From Jeotgalibaca sp. MA1X17-3 (GTDB taxonomy: Bacteria; Bacillota; Bacilli; Lactobacillales; Aerococcaceae), in assembly GCF_021513155.1 (NCBI RefSeq), contig NZ_CP090983.1:1473001-1537000 (forward strand): a stretch of DNA of 64,000 nucleotides, written 5' to 3'. Under the pieces are notes generated by a model. That model did no database searches and was not told the DNA's origin. It was given only the letters and a program-made list of their open reading frames with translations. Position numbers and translations under genes: made by a program. This document shows positions 48,521 through 57,994 of the stretch, one piece after another (the first letter of the stretch is position 1; the number at the start of each line of letters is the position of its first letter).

Positions 48521-49366
48521 TTATTCAAACATAAAATAGAGATTTTGAGTTTGAATGATTTCTTGATTTTCTGGTTTAGGAACCATTAAATCGTCCCCAA
48601 ATTTAATCGTAGTAGAAGGTAAATAACCAATTCGCACGGAGAGTGTTTCTAAATCAGCAGGAAGTTCTACCGTTTGAATCGTACTTGCTTCTAATGTTGC
48701 TTCAAAGACTACTTCATCATTTATCGTAATATTCATCCAAGACCTTCCTGAAGGATCTGTTTCTAATGTTAACGTAGAAGGCAGCTCCAACGATTGAATC
48801 CTATAATTTACTTCAAAATCAGTTTTCTCTTCAACAGAAATACTTGGCTTTTCATCTGAAATAGAACTACTTTCACTTGAAGAAGGAATTGAAGTAGTCA
48901 TTTGTGATTGATTGGTATCAGAAGTAGTGGTAGTGAAATCAGGTTTCTCACTCATATAATAGAAATACCACCAAATCATTCCTACAATTAAAAAAATAAA
49001 TAATACCATTAAAAATGTAGGAAGGCGATTAGGAGTCCGTATCTGGTAAGCAAATCTTTTTCGCTTTGAAATTTTTTTCATTTCTACCCTACTGAGAGTC
49101 CCCACATCTTCTTGATTTCCATTCGTTAGAGATTCAACAGAGTCATTCGATAAAATATGATCTACTTTCATATTTAAAACTTCAGCGTACTGACGAATAA
49201 GAGTCTTTGTAAAAAAATCACTGGGAAGATCTTCCAGTCTATTTTCTTCGATAGCAATCAAATAACGCTTTTGGATTTTAGTCAATTGTTGAACATCTTC
49301 GAGAGTATATCCCTTTTCAATTCGAGCTTGTTTTAACTTTTTTCCGAGTTGATTGATTTCATCCAT
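48521..49366 (-). CDS. rodZ: RodZ-like cell-shape protein (YmfM)
   Basis: 281 aa. N-terminal cytoplasmic HTH_25 domain (LGKKLKQARIEKGYTLEDVQQLTKIQKRYL), one membrane segment (about 118-140), a Ser/Thr-rich linker and a C-terminal extracellular beta domain (DUF4115-like, about 185-275). RodZ bridges MreB and the elongation machinery in rods; in cocci its role is less clear. Start is ATG 49366 with AGGTGG upstream rather than the GTG at 49375. No mreB in the window. Confidence 0.9.
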   Translation of the reverse strand: MDEINQLGKKLKQARIEKGYTLEDVQQLTKIQKRYLIAIEENRLEDLPSDFFTKTLIRQYAEVLNMKVDHILSNDSVESLTNGNQEDVGTLSRVEMKKISKRKRFAYQIRTPNRLPTFLMVLFIFLIVGMIWWYFYYMSEKPDFTTTTSDTNQSQMTTSIPSSSESSSISDEKPSISVEEKTDFEVNYRIQSLELPSTLTLETDPSGRSWMNITINDEVVFEATLEASTIQTVELPADLETLSVRIGYLPSTTIKFGDDLMVPKPENQEIIQTQNLYFMFE

Positions 49367-49449
49367 TCGCTCCACCTGCCTTCTTCCTTTTCACAACAAT
49401 TATACCATAACGAAAGGGGCATAGATAAAAACTGAGTGATGTCATTATC

Positions 49450-49480
49450 AAAAAGAAAAGGGCTCAAAGCAAGAGCTCTT
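49450..49480 (-). terminator. Terminator after the SDR gene
   Basis: 8-bp stem with one mismatch (49458-49465 with 49473-49480), 7-nt loop, then TTCTTTTT on the minus strand. Ends the ymfF-ymfH-SDR unit ahead of rodZ. Confidence 0.55.
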
Positions 49481-49511
49481 CCCCACTTTTCCATTTGTCG
49501 GTACAGATGAT

Positions 49512-50237
49512 TTACTTGAGCCAGCCACCGCTGACCGTTAAGATTTGTCCCGTCATATAGGCACTATCATCCTTTAAAATTTGTTCTACCCAAAAACTGA
49601 TTTCTGAAGGTTTTCCCATTCTTCCCAACGGAATGTCTTCCATTAGGTCCCTACGTTCAGAGTCTGAAAAGTGTTGATTCATATGAGTGTCAATCGCACC
49701 TGGAGCTACAGCATTCACTGTAATCCCCCACGAGGCCACCTCTTTACTATAAGCTTTTACAAACGCTATTTGTGCTCCTTTTACAGTACTATAAAAGACT
49801 TCATTACTACTTCCCATTTCTCCATAAACAGAACTGATAAAGACAATTCGAGCTTGTCCACTCGTATGCAGTTTATGTTGCAATGCTTGTGTAATGAGCA
49901 CCGGACTCTTTACATGGATTTTCCATAAAAGGTCCATTTTTTCTACCGTCATCGTTTCTAACAATCCATAATCCGTCATCCCATGTGCAAAAACAATAGC
50001 ATTTAACGAATAGATATTATTTATAATCTGTTCTGTCGAATCATCTTGTTGTAAATCTACTTTAAGAGGGAAAAATTCTTGTTTTGGATACTGCTCATTA
50101 AACTCTTTCAGGATTTTATCGATGCGTGTCTGATTTGAAAAGTAATGAAGATAGAGAGACCACCCTTTTTTTGCTAAATCTCTAGCAATGTTGATTCCAA
50201 TATCACCACTTGCTCCAGTAATTAAGGCAATTTTCAT
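49512..50237 (-). CDS. Short-chain dehydrogenase/reductase (YmfI-like)
   Basis: 241 aa Rossmann-fold oxidoreductase. NADP-binding TGASGDIG, catalytic Ser in VFISSVYG, Tyr-x3-Lys in FYSTVKGA, and VAPGAIDT after it. FabG-like overall, but its place directly after the two M16 peptidase-like genes matches ymfI, whose substrate is unknown. ATG overlaps the preceding stop by 4 bp (ATGA). Confidence 0.85.
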   Translation of the reverse strand: MKIALITGASGDIGINIARDLAKKGWSLYLHYFSNQTRIDKILKEFNEQYPKQEFFPLKVDLQQDDSTEQIINNIYSLNAIVFAHGMTDYGLLETMTVEKMDLLWKIHVKSPVLITQALQHKLHTSGQARIVFISSVYGEMGSSNEVFYSTVKGAQIAFVKAYSKEVASWGITVNAVAPGAIDTHMNQHFSDSERRDLMEDIPLGRMGKPSEISFWVEQILKDDSAYMTGQILTVSGGWLK

Positions 50238-51535
50238 GAGTTTTTCTTCTTTTTAGGTCGGATGACAAACGCACTCATCAACTGCTCATTTAGATATTGT
50301 TCAGCAAATTGTTTGATATCCTCTAATAGTAAGGATTCAATATGCTTAATTCTATCAAACATTTCAATTCCATTAAACCGTAAATATCCGTATTGGTTAG
50401 CTACATACTCTAGAGAATTGAATGCTTGAAGTTGTTCTCCAATTAGGGCACGTTTTAGTAACTCAAAGTTTTCTTGATTCATTCCTGCATCCGTATTCCA
50501 ATTCAATAAGATTCTCTTCCACTCATCTTGTAATGTTTCAGGATGATCTGTATCGGATTCCAAGGAAAGAAAATGGAAAGTTCGATCTGTGCTGAATGAA
50601 TAGTTGAAACTGTCATCAACAAGTCCTTCATCATACAAATCAATATAATTTTCAGATCCTCTTCCGAATAACAATTCCATCAAGAGTGAGCCTTTTAGAT
50701 AATATAAATCAGATTCTTTTCCTTCTGTTACAGGAGTCAATCCTTTCACTCCCATAGCTAGTTTTGGACGCTTTACATCCATTTCTATTTCGCTATATGC
50801 AGTGAACTCTGCCATATCCTCATGTGGAAGCAAACGTAAGATATGTTCTGCTTTCGGAAATAGTTTTTCATTTTGATTTTCACGAATAACTTCTATCATT
50901 TCATCTGGTTCAAAATTCCCTATTAACAATAGATTCATATTGTTTGGATGATAAAATGTATCATAACAAACTTGTAACAATTCCGGAGTGATTTCTTGAA
51001 TACTATCTACCGTACCTGCTATATCAATAGAAATCGGGTGTTGCGGATACATATTTTTTAATAATCCATAAAATAACTGCCAATCTGGTTTATCTTCATA
51101 CATATTAATTTCTTGAGCAATAATTCCTTTTTCTTTCTCGGTTCCTTCTTTTGTAAAATGAGGTTTTTGAACAAAATTTAATAAAGTTTCCACATTTTCT
51201 TTAACTTTACTAGTTGCTGAAAATAAATAACTAGTTCGTGTAAATGATGTAAAGGCATTAGCAGAAGCCCCCAACTGAGAAAATTCATCAAAAGCGTCTC
51301 TTTCTTCTCCCTCAAACAATTTATGTTCCAAGAAGTGAGCAATTCCATCTGGGATCAGAATGGATTCATCTGATTGGATTGGAACAAAATGATTATCGAT
51401 AGAACCAAAATTTGTAGTCATAATTCCATATGTTTTAGAAAAATTGTTTTTAGGAATTAGTATTACTTGTAAGCCATTGGAAAGTGTCTCTGAAAAAACT
51501 ACTTCACCTAGCTGTGGATAATCTAGTTTAAGCAT
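50234..51535 (-). CDS. M16-family zinc peptidase-like protein (YmfH-like)
   Basis: 433 aa. Insulinase/processing-peptidase fold in two halves. The inverted zinc motif HxxEH appears as HFLEH (about 69-73), with a distal Glu plausible near the KEKGIIAQEINMYED segment. Likely the catalytic half of a heterodimer with the gene upstream, which lacks the motif. Substrate unknown. Overlaps both neighbours by a few bases, indicating one translationally coupled unit. Confidence 0.88.
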   Translation of the reverse strand: MLKLDYPQLGEVVFSETLSNGLQVILIPKNNFSKTYGIMTTNFGSIDNHFVPIQSDESILIPDGIAHFLEHKLFEGEERDAFDEFSQLGASANAFTSFTRTSYLFSATSKVKENVETLLNFVQKPHFTKEGTEKEKGIIAQEINMYEDKPDWQLFYGLLKNMYPQHPISIDIAGTVDSIQEITPELLQVCYDTFYHPNNMNLLLIGNFEPDEMIEVIRENQNEKLFPKAEHILRLLPHEDMAEFTAYSEIEMDVKRPKLAMGVKGLTPVTEGKESDLYYLKGSLLMELLFGRGSENYIDLYDEGLVDDSFNYSFSTDRTFHFLSLESDTDHPETLQDEWKRILLNWNTDAGMNQENFELLKRALIGEQLQAFNSLEYVANQYGYLRFNGIEMFDRIKHIESLLLEDIKQFAEQYLNEQLMSAFVIRPKKKKNS

Positions 51536-52796
51536 CTACTTGTTCCCCTTTCAAAAAGAATGTCGCTTGTAATTTCATTTGATTTGCAACTTCAATTATT
51601 TCAGCTTTTGTAACACTTTGAAGAGATGAAATCCATTCTTCGTCTTTGATATCTCTACCCGTAGTCAAACGATTCATATATACTTTTGAAAGAGATGCAG
51701 ATTGATGATCATCATTCTGCATAAATTGATTGATCAACATATCTTTTGTTTGAACAATTAATTCATCTATAAAGTCGCCCGCACGCATATCCTCCAACTG
51801 TTTCAGTACAATTTCTTCTACTTCTTGCTTTTTCGTTGATTCAATTCCTGTGTAAACAACCATCGTTCCTCTTAGAAAATCTATAAAGCTAGAGGTTGAA
51901 TAGGCTAAACTTGCTTTTTCACGCACATTTTGAAAAAGTTTTGAATGTGGAAATCCACCAAAAAGCCCGTTGAAAACCATACTAGCAAAATATTCTTTTT
52001 CCATATAGTAGGCAGGTGAAGAAAAACCTAGCATCAAGGTAGCTTGGTTTACAACTGAAATTTCTTCTTTTTCATTTACTAGTTCTTTTGTAGTAGAGGA
52101 AACAAAGACTCCTTCTGTTTTTTTCTCACGTTCTTTTAATTGCAATTGTTCTAGTGAGTCCTTTACTCGATTAGAGTCCACATCTCCAGAAACAAGAATA
52201 TCAATTTGGTTTTTCTCAATCATTTCTGTGTAATCAACAAATAATGATGCAGGAGTCATTTCATCTAAGAACTTTTCATCCCCCATACCCAAATAAGCTT
52301 GATCAGTTCCTTCAAAAAGCATTTCATTTAGCTTTACACTAGCGTATCTTGTTTTATTATCTTCTAATGATTGAAATTGATTTTTTAAATTTTGTTTTTC
52401 ACGAGAAAAAGTGGAACTATGGAACTGACCATCTTCTATATTAGGAGAAAAAACAACTTCGTTAAGAAAAGCAAAAGCTTGTTCTAAAAGAGAGTCATCC
52501 CCACCAATAAATTTATCATTTACAATTTTTAAACTAACGGTAACAATATGCTGTTTGCCAATTCGTTGAGAATTAGAGCTTAAAGAGGCTCCATATAACC
52601 AGGACATTTGTTGATCCATTTCTTTTTGTGTAGAATGTTTTTTGGTGTTGGTTATTAAAACATTTCGTAATAACGTCCTTGCAGTAGCTTTTTTTGGATC
52701 ATATAATGAACGGAATTTATACTCTATAATTACAGTTTTAAACTTTTCAGTAGGATTAATAAAGGCATTTACGCCTGTTGCTAATTTGACTTCCAT
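51528..52796 (-). CDS. M16-family non-catalytic subunit (YmfF-like)
   Basis: 422 aa. M16 fold but without HxxEH near the N-terminus (NAFINPTEKFKTVII… instead). The R/Y pair region of the C-terminal half is present (PHSKLFQNVREKASLAYSTSSF), as in partner subunits of M16B dimers. Start is ATG 52796, with GGAAGTG upstream; a longer frame to 53027 runs into the previous gene. Pairs with the YmfH-like protein. Confidence 0.88.
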   Translation of the reverse strand: MEVKLATGVNAFINPTEKFKTVIIEYKFRSLYDPKKATARTLLRNVLITNTKKHSTQKEMDQQMSWLYGASLSSNSQRIGKQHIVTVSLKIVNDKFIGGDDSLLEQAFAFLNEVVFSPNIEDGQFHSSTFSREKQNLKNQFQSLEDNKTRYASVKLNEMLFEGTDQAYLGMGDEKFLDEMTPASLFVDYTEMIEKNQIDILVSGDVDSNRVKDSLEQLQLKEREKKTEGVFVSSTTKELVNEKEEISVVNQATLMLGFSSPAYYMEKEYFASMVFNGLFGGFPHSKLFQNVREKASLAYSTSSFIDFLRGTMVVYTGIESTKKQEVEEIVLKQLEDMRAGDFIDELIVQTKDMLINQFMQNDDHQSASLSKVYMNRLTTGRDIKDEEWISSLQSVTKAEIIEVANQMKLQATFFLKGEQVDA

Positions 52797-52884
52797 TCTG
52801 TCACTTCCTTCTTTTGATATTTTTCTAATTGCTTCGTCTTTCAGTACATAAAAACTATACTCTACTCTCTTAATTTTTACAAAC

Positions 52885-52925
52885 CTAAAAAACACACCCA
52901 GCCATTTTAATAGGCAAGGTGTGTT
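52885..52925 (-). terminator. Terminator after nupQ
   Basis: 13-bp stem with two mismatches (52891-52903 with 52913-52925, AACACACC…GCC/GGC…GGTGTGTT), then TTTTTTAGG on the minus strand. Confidence 0.85.
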
Positions 52926-52938
52926 GTTGATTACTTTT

Positions 52939-53898
52939 TTATTTGGTCTTAATATAAGTAGTTCCATTCGCTGCTGGAGCTTTTGATTTCCCAATAAATC
53001 CAACAAGCACAATAATGGTGAGTACATATGGCAAAATATTTAAATACACAGTAGGAATATCTTGAATAACTGGAATATAGCTTCCTATTACACCTAGACT
53101 TTGAGCAAAACCAAAGAATAAGGCTGCCCCCATTACTGTGATTGGATTCCACTTCCCAAAAATCATTGCCGCCATAGCAATAAACCCTTGACCAGCGATA
53201 GTAGAACCAGAGAAGTTTAGAGAAATTGATTGAGATAAGACTGCTCCCCCGATTCCTCCAAGAAACCCAGAAATCATAACTCCAGAATAACGCATTAGAT
53301 AAACATTAATTCCTAAGGTGTCTGCTGCTTGTGGATGTTCTCCAACCGAACGCAGACGTAACCCAAAAGTAGTCTTAAAAATAATAAAGTAACAAAGGAT
53401 AGCTAGAAGGATTCCTACATAAGCTGGAATCGTAATATTAGTAAAGAAAATCTTACCTATTACTGGAATATCTTTCAAAAAAGGAATACTTTCCTTTCCA
53501 AAGTTTTTTACGATAAAGTCTGATTGCCCTCTACCATCGTATAATACTTTAGTTAAGAAAATAGCCAATGCGGGTGCCAACATATTTAACACTGTACCAG
53601 AAACAATATGATTCGCACGTAAGTTTATAGTAGCTACCGCATGAATAATAGAGAACGCTACTCCAATTATTCCACCGACTAATAAGCCAATCCAAGGAGT
53701 AGCATCTCCAAACTGAGAACCTAACGACAGATTAAAGACGATGGAAGAAAAAGCCCCCATAACCATAATCCCTTCTAGTCCCACGTTTACAATTCCACTT
53801 CGTTCTGAAAAAGTTCCTCCCAGAGCGGTAAAGATCAGAGGAGCTGAATAAATAAGTGTATTGGAAACAACAATCGTTAGAAGTGTAATAATATCCAT
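52939..53898 (-). CDS. nupQ: Nucleoside ABC transporter permease NupQ-like
   Basis: 319-aa membrane protein with about nine hydrophobic segments, BPD_transp_2 family. Contains the GIVNVGLEGIMVMGAFSS motif conserved in the guanosine/nucleoside importers of Firmicutes. Directly follows nupP with no gap. Confidence 0.92.
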   Translation of the reverse strand: MDIITLLTIVVSNTLIYSAPLIFTALGGTFSERSGIVNVGLEGIMVMGAFSSIVFNLSLGSQFGDATPWIGLLVGGIIGVAFSIIHAVATINLRANHIVSGTVLNMLAPALAIFLTKVLYDGRGQSDFIVKNFGKESIPFLKDIPVIGKIFFTNITIPAYVGILLAILCYFIIFKTTFGLRLRSVGEHPQAADTLGINVYLMRYSGVMISGFLGGIGGAVLSQSISLNFSGSTIAGQGFIAMAAMIFGKWNPITVMGAALFFGFAQSLGVIGSYIPVIQDIPTVYLNILPYVLTIIVLVGFIGKSKAPAANGTTYIKTK

Positions 53899-54972
53899 TT
53901 ACAGCACCTCTTCCTTCGCGGATTTATTCATTTTAGCAAAAACTAAACGGATAATATAATTTGCTCCTACAAAAAAGATAATGGAAGCAATCACAATATC
54001 TACAATTTCATTGGGAGCCCCCGAAATAAGTGGCATACTTGTTCCACCTGTTTTTAAGACACTAAACAAAAAGGCAGAGAATAAAATACCAATCGGGCTA
54101 CTCGATCCAAGTAAAGCAACACCTAAACCATCAAAACCAATGGTCGGTACAACTCCTTGTACAAAAATATTTTGAAAGTTTCCTAATCCTTCCATTGTCC
54201 CACCCAAACCAGCTAATGCTCCACTTACAAGCATAGCCAAAATAATATTCTTTTTAGCGTTCATTCCAGCATAATCTGCTGCACTTGAGTTTAGACCAAC
54301 CGCACGAAATTCAAATCCATACGTTGTTTTATTCAGCAAAAACCAAACAACGACTACCATAATTATAGAAATGAAAATTCCACCATGAAGGGTTGAATTA
54401 TTCGTGATGCTCGATAAGAAAGGAATACGTAAACTTGCATTTATAGGAATTCTCGGAGTTGCATCACTTCCGTTTGTTAGTACATCTCGAATAAAATAGT
54501 TGGTTATATAAAAAGCAATGTGATTCAACATAATCGTTACAATCACTTCACTTGTATTGAAATAAGCTCGTAGATATCCAGCTATTCCAGCCCAAACTGC
54601 TCCGGCAGTCATCCCTGCTAAGATAGATAATGGCAAAAGAATAACTTTAGGTAAACTTGGGAATGCATTTGCTACGATAACAGAAAGAAGCCATCCCATT
54701 AATACTTGTCCTGCTACTCCAATGTTAAAGAATCCAGCAACGTTTGCTACCGCAAATCCTAAAGCAATTACAACTAAAGGAGCCATCAATCGAAGTGTTT
54801 GTCCTATATAAAAAGGTGTAAAAAGAGATCCTTTTATCATAGCAGTATACCCTTTAACCGGATCATATCCGAATACAAACATGATGATAGCGCCAATCAA
54901 AATCCCTAATAACACGGATAATAATGGAACAGCAATATTTTGAAAACGGGTGCGATTATACCATTTAGTCAC
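53899..54972 (-). CDS. nupP: Nucleoside ABC transporter permease NupP-like
   Basis: About 357 aa, BPD_transp_2 family, with GFFNIGVAGQVLMGWLLS as the counterpart of the NupQ motif and a long periplasmic-side loop (about 170-200). Start could be GTG 54972 (GGGGGAG 6 nt upstream) or ATG 54987; I use the GTG. Overlaps nupO by 8 bp. Confidence 0.9.
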   Translation of the reverse strand: MTKWYNRTRFQNIAVPLLSVLLGILIGAIIMFVFGYDPVKGYTAMIKGSLFTPFYIGQTLRLMAPLVVIALGFAVANVAGFFNIGVAGQVLMGWLLSVIVANAFPSLPKVILLPLSILAGMTAGAVWAGIAGYLRAYFNTSEVIVTIMLNHIAFYITNYFIRDVLTNGSDATPRIPINASLRIPFLSSITNNSTLHGGIFISIIMVVVVWFLLNKTTYGFEFRAVGLNSSAADYAGMNAKKNIILAMLVSGALAGLGGTMEGLGNFQNIFVQGVVPTIGFDGLGVALLGSSSPIGILFSAFLFSVLKTGGTSMPLISGAPNEIVDIVIASIIFFVGANYIIRLVFAKMNKSAKEEVL

Positions 54973-56538
54973 GTTTTTCTCCCCCATTCGCTCCAACCGC
55001 TCTTAACTCTTCACGAGCTTTATCTAAAGGGGTACCGGTCATTAACAAACCAAGTTCTTGTTCAGAAGTTTCTTTTTGTGTTACTTCTGCTACAACATTT
55101 CCCTCATACATAACGAGAATACGGTCTGATACATTTAATATTTCTTCTAATTCAAAACTCATTAATAAAACAGCATTCCCTTGGTCTCTGTGCTCAATCA
55201 AGCGTTTATGGATAAACTCTATTGCGCCTACGTCCAAACCTCGTGTAGGCTGAGCAGCAATTAATAATGAGGGATTACGGTCTAGTTCACGAGCAATAAT
55301 TGCTTTTTGTTGGTTTCCTCCCGATAAAGATCCAGCAGTAGATTGTTCGCTTTGTGTACGGACATCAAACTCTTGAATCAACCGAATGGCATATTCATCT
55401 ATTTCTTTTTCATCTAAAATATGATTACGACTAAAAGGTTTTTTATAATAGCTTTGTAAAGAAATATTCTCAGATAAAGTCATCGGTAAAATCAACCCAA
55501 AACGCTGACGGTCTTCAGGGATATGTCCCATACCTGATTCAGTGATTGTTCGAGGAGGTAATCCAGTAATATCTTTCCCAGAAAGAGTAATTGTTCCACT
55601 TTCACTTTTTCGTAATCCAGTAATCGCTTGAATTAATTCTGATTGACCATTTCCGTCTATCCCAGCAATTCCAACAATTTCACCTGCATGAACAGTCATG
55701 TTTAATCCTCGAACAGCCTCTAGTCCACGACTCTCTTTTACAACGAGATTAGACACTTCAAGAATCGGTTCTGCTGGGGTGGATGGTTTTTTTGTTGTTT
55801 TGAAAAGAACAGATCTTCCTACCATCATGTCAGCCATTTGTTGTTTTGACGTATCAGCAACATCTACAGTTCCAATGCTTTTTCCTTTTCGAATAACTGT
55901 GCAGCGATCAGCTACTTGCTTAATCTCATCCAATTTATGTGTAATTAAGATAATCGATTTTCCTTCTTTGATGAGCCCTTTCATAATAACCATTAATTCA
56001 TCAATCTCTTGAGGGGTCAATACTGCCGTTGGCTCATCAAAAATAAGAATATCAGCTCCACGATACAACGTTTTTAATATTTCTACACGTTGTTCCATTC
56101 CAACAGTGATATCTTCTACTTTTGCAGAAGGATCTACATATAATTGGTATTGATCCGATAGATCTTTAATTTGTTTTTGAGCTTTTTTTGATTCAGCATC
56201 CCATATTTACTTGTTTCATTACCCAAAATGATATTCTCTGTAACAGTAAAATCTTTTACTAGCATAAAATGTTGATGAACCATGCCGATACCTAGAGTAT
56301 TTGCAACGCTTGCTGAAGAAATGCTTACTTCCTTGCCATTAACTTTTATAATTCCCTCCGTTGGTTGTAAAAGTCCTGATAAAATATTCATTAATGTTGA
56401 TTTTCCAGCACCATTCTCACCAAGAAGTGCATGAATTTCGCCTTTTTTTACTTGTAAATTAATATCATCATTGGCTTTAAAATTTCCAAACGCTTTGGTG
56501 ACACCAAGCATTTCAATGACATTACTTCCTTCAGTCAT
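54965..56538 (-). CDS. nupO: Nucleoside ABC transporter ATPase NupO-like, frameshifted
   Basis: About 524 aa when joined, with two fused ABC domains. First: GENGAGKSTLM, ITVGMEQRVEIL, DEPTAVLTP. Second: degenerate Walker A GIDGNGQSEL and LSGGNQQK. The break is in T7 at 56183-56189; one added A restores NQKKAQKQIKDLSDQY and joins the halves with no residues lost. Energises NupP/NupQ; the substrate-binding lipoprotein is encoded just upstream. Confidence 0.92.
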
Positions 56539-56658
56539 GCTTCTTCCTCCTTTTACATATTTTTTGAGAAGATTATCTTAATTATACTGTAAAGTACGAT
56601 ATACGACTAGCTATTATTAAAAAAAGACTTTCAAAAAAGATTCTATTAAATAAACCAT

Positions 56659-56700
56659 AAAAAAGCAGCTTAATCACTTTACGAAAGTAGATTAAGCTGC
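56659..56700 (-). terminator. Terminator or attenuator between bmpA and nupO
   Basis: 11-bp outer stem GCAGCTTAATC/GATTAAGCTGC (56665-56675 with 56690-56700) enclosing a 5-bp inner stem ACTTT/AAAGT, followed by TTTTTTATGG. Allows more bmpA than transporter mRNA. Confidence 0.85.
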
Positions 56701-56727
56701 CAGTGACTAACTTCCAGTCAAGCGAAA

Positions 56728-57834
56728 TTATTCTTTTTCAGGAGTTTCACTTACAACGATATCTCCATTGATGATTTGTTCTTCTGCTTCACGAACAGCT
56801 TTTAAAGCTTCAGCTTCTAATAGTCCATCTGTTAAGCTCACACCACCATCTTTCAAAGAAAGACGTAATACTTCACCCGCTGGAAATTCACCCTTCATTG
56901 CTAAGTTAGCAATATCATGTGCAGCAGTTCCTACTCCTTTAAGAGTTGAAGTTAATGTTAATTCACGAATAGATCCATCTTTTAACTCAACTTTTCCTTC
57001 TTCCGTTTGGTCACGGTCTACACCGATTACCCAAATTTCTTTTTCAGAATCAGAAGTCACAACATCACGTGCTTCAGAGAATACTCCGTTACCAGAATCT
57101 CCTGCTGCTTGATAAATGATGTCGATCCCACTTGAATACATACCGTTAGCGATTGTTTTTGCTTTAGAAGCATCTCCAAAACTACCAACATATTCTACTT
57201 TAAGATCAATATCTGGATTAACAGACATTACGCCTTCCACAAAACCTGCTTCAAAACGATCAATAACAGCTCCTTCTGCTCCACCTACAAATCCAATTTT
57301 GTTTGTTTTAGTAGTATGAGCTGCTGCTACACCAGCTAAGAATGCTGCTTCATTATCTGCGAACAAAACAGAAACAGTATTTTCTCCTTCGATTACATCA
57401 TCAATGATAGCAAAGTGAGAATCTGGATTATTTGTTGCTGCGTCTTGCATTGCTGATTGTAGTTTATAACCAATCCCAAATACTACATCGAAATTATTAT
57501 TGATACCTGTATTGATGTTGGTAACAAACTCAGAATCATCGTTGGATTGAATATAGTTAAATCCTTCGAGTCCTTCTTCTTTGTTATTTTCACTTCCCCA
57601 TTCTTTAAGTCCTTCCCAAGCACTCTGGTTAAATGACTTATCATCTACCCCACCAATGTCGGTAACCATAACTACTGAGAAATCATCACCGGTTGCTACT
57701 TCTTCACTACTAGTAACGTCTGATGGCTGACTTCCGCTATCAGTATCTGCAGTATCTGCTCCGCCACACGCCGCTAATAACAGACTTGCTCCTAAACTCA
57801 ATGTCAAAAATGGTGCAAATTTTTGCTTTTTCAC
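56728..57834 (-). CDS. bmpA: Nucleoside-binding lipoprotein, BmpA/Med family
   Basis: 368 aa. Lipoprotein signal with lipobox LAAC (Cys23), an acidic Ser/Thr linker, then the BMP domain (FSVVMVTDIGGVDDKSFNQSAWEGL…, GFVGGAEGAVIDRFEAGF, GVDRDQTEEG). Substrate-binding component for NupOPQ; relatives bind guanosine and other nucleosides. A terminator separates it from nupO. Confidence 0.93.
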   Translation of the reverse strand: MKKQKFAPFLTLSLGASLLLAACGGADTADTDSGSQPSDVTSSEEVATGDDFSVVMVTDIGGVDDKSFNQSAWEGLKEWGSENNKEEGLEGFNYIQSNDDSEFVTNINTGINNNFDVVFGIGYKLQSAMQDAATNNPDSHFAIIDDVIEGENTVSVLFADNEAAFLAGVAAAHTTKTNKIGFVGGAEGAVIDRFEAGFVEGVMSVNPDIDLKVEYVGSFGDASKAKTIANGMYSSGIDIIYQAAGDSGNGVFSEARDVVTSDSEKEIWVIGVDRDQTEEGKVELKDGSIRELTLTSTLKGVGTAAHDIANLAMKGEFPAGEVLRLSLKDGGVSLTDGLLEAEALKAVREAEEQIINGDIVVSETPEKE

Positions 57835-57896
57835 ATTAAACCCTCCATTTGAGTTTTACAACTCATCGTTTGCAAGTACAAGCCTCGCTTAAAAAA

Positions 57897-57925
57897 AGAA
57901 TATCACATTTCTTTCGAATAAGGAA
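57897..57925 (-). promoter_or_regulatory. Candidate bmpA promoter
   Basis: Extended -10 TGATATTCT (hexamer 57897-57902) and weak -35 TTCCTT (57920-57925), spacer 17 bp, about 65 nt before bmpA. Confidence 0.4.
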
Positions 57926-57994
57926 TGTTTACAGACAAATTTTCATTCGTTTTTCATTTTATGAGTGAAACATCTGAATTGTAACCCTTTCCTT

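Noticed and set aside
52797..53027. N-terminal extension of the YmfF-like gene
   Set aside because: Runs through the nupQ terminator and 3' end; a good ribosome binding site and family alignment place the start at 52796.
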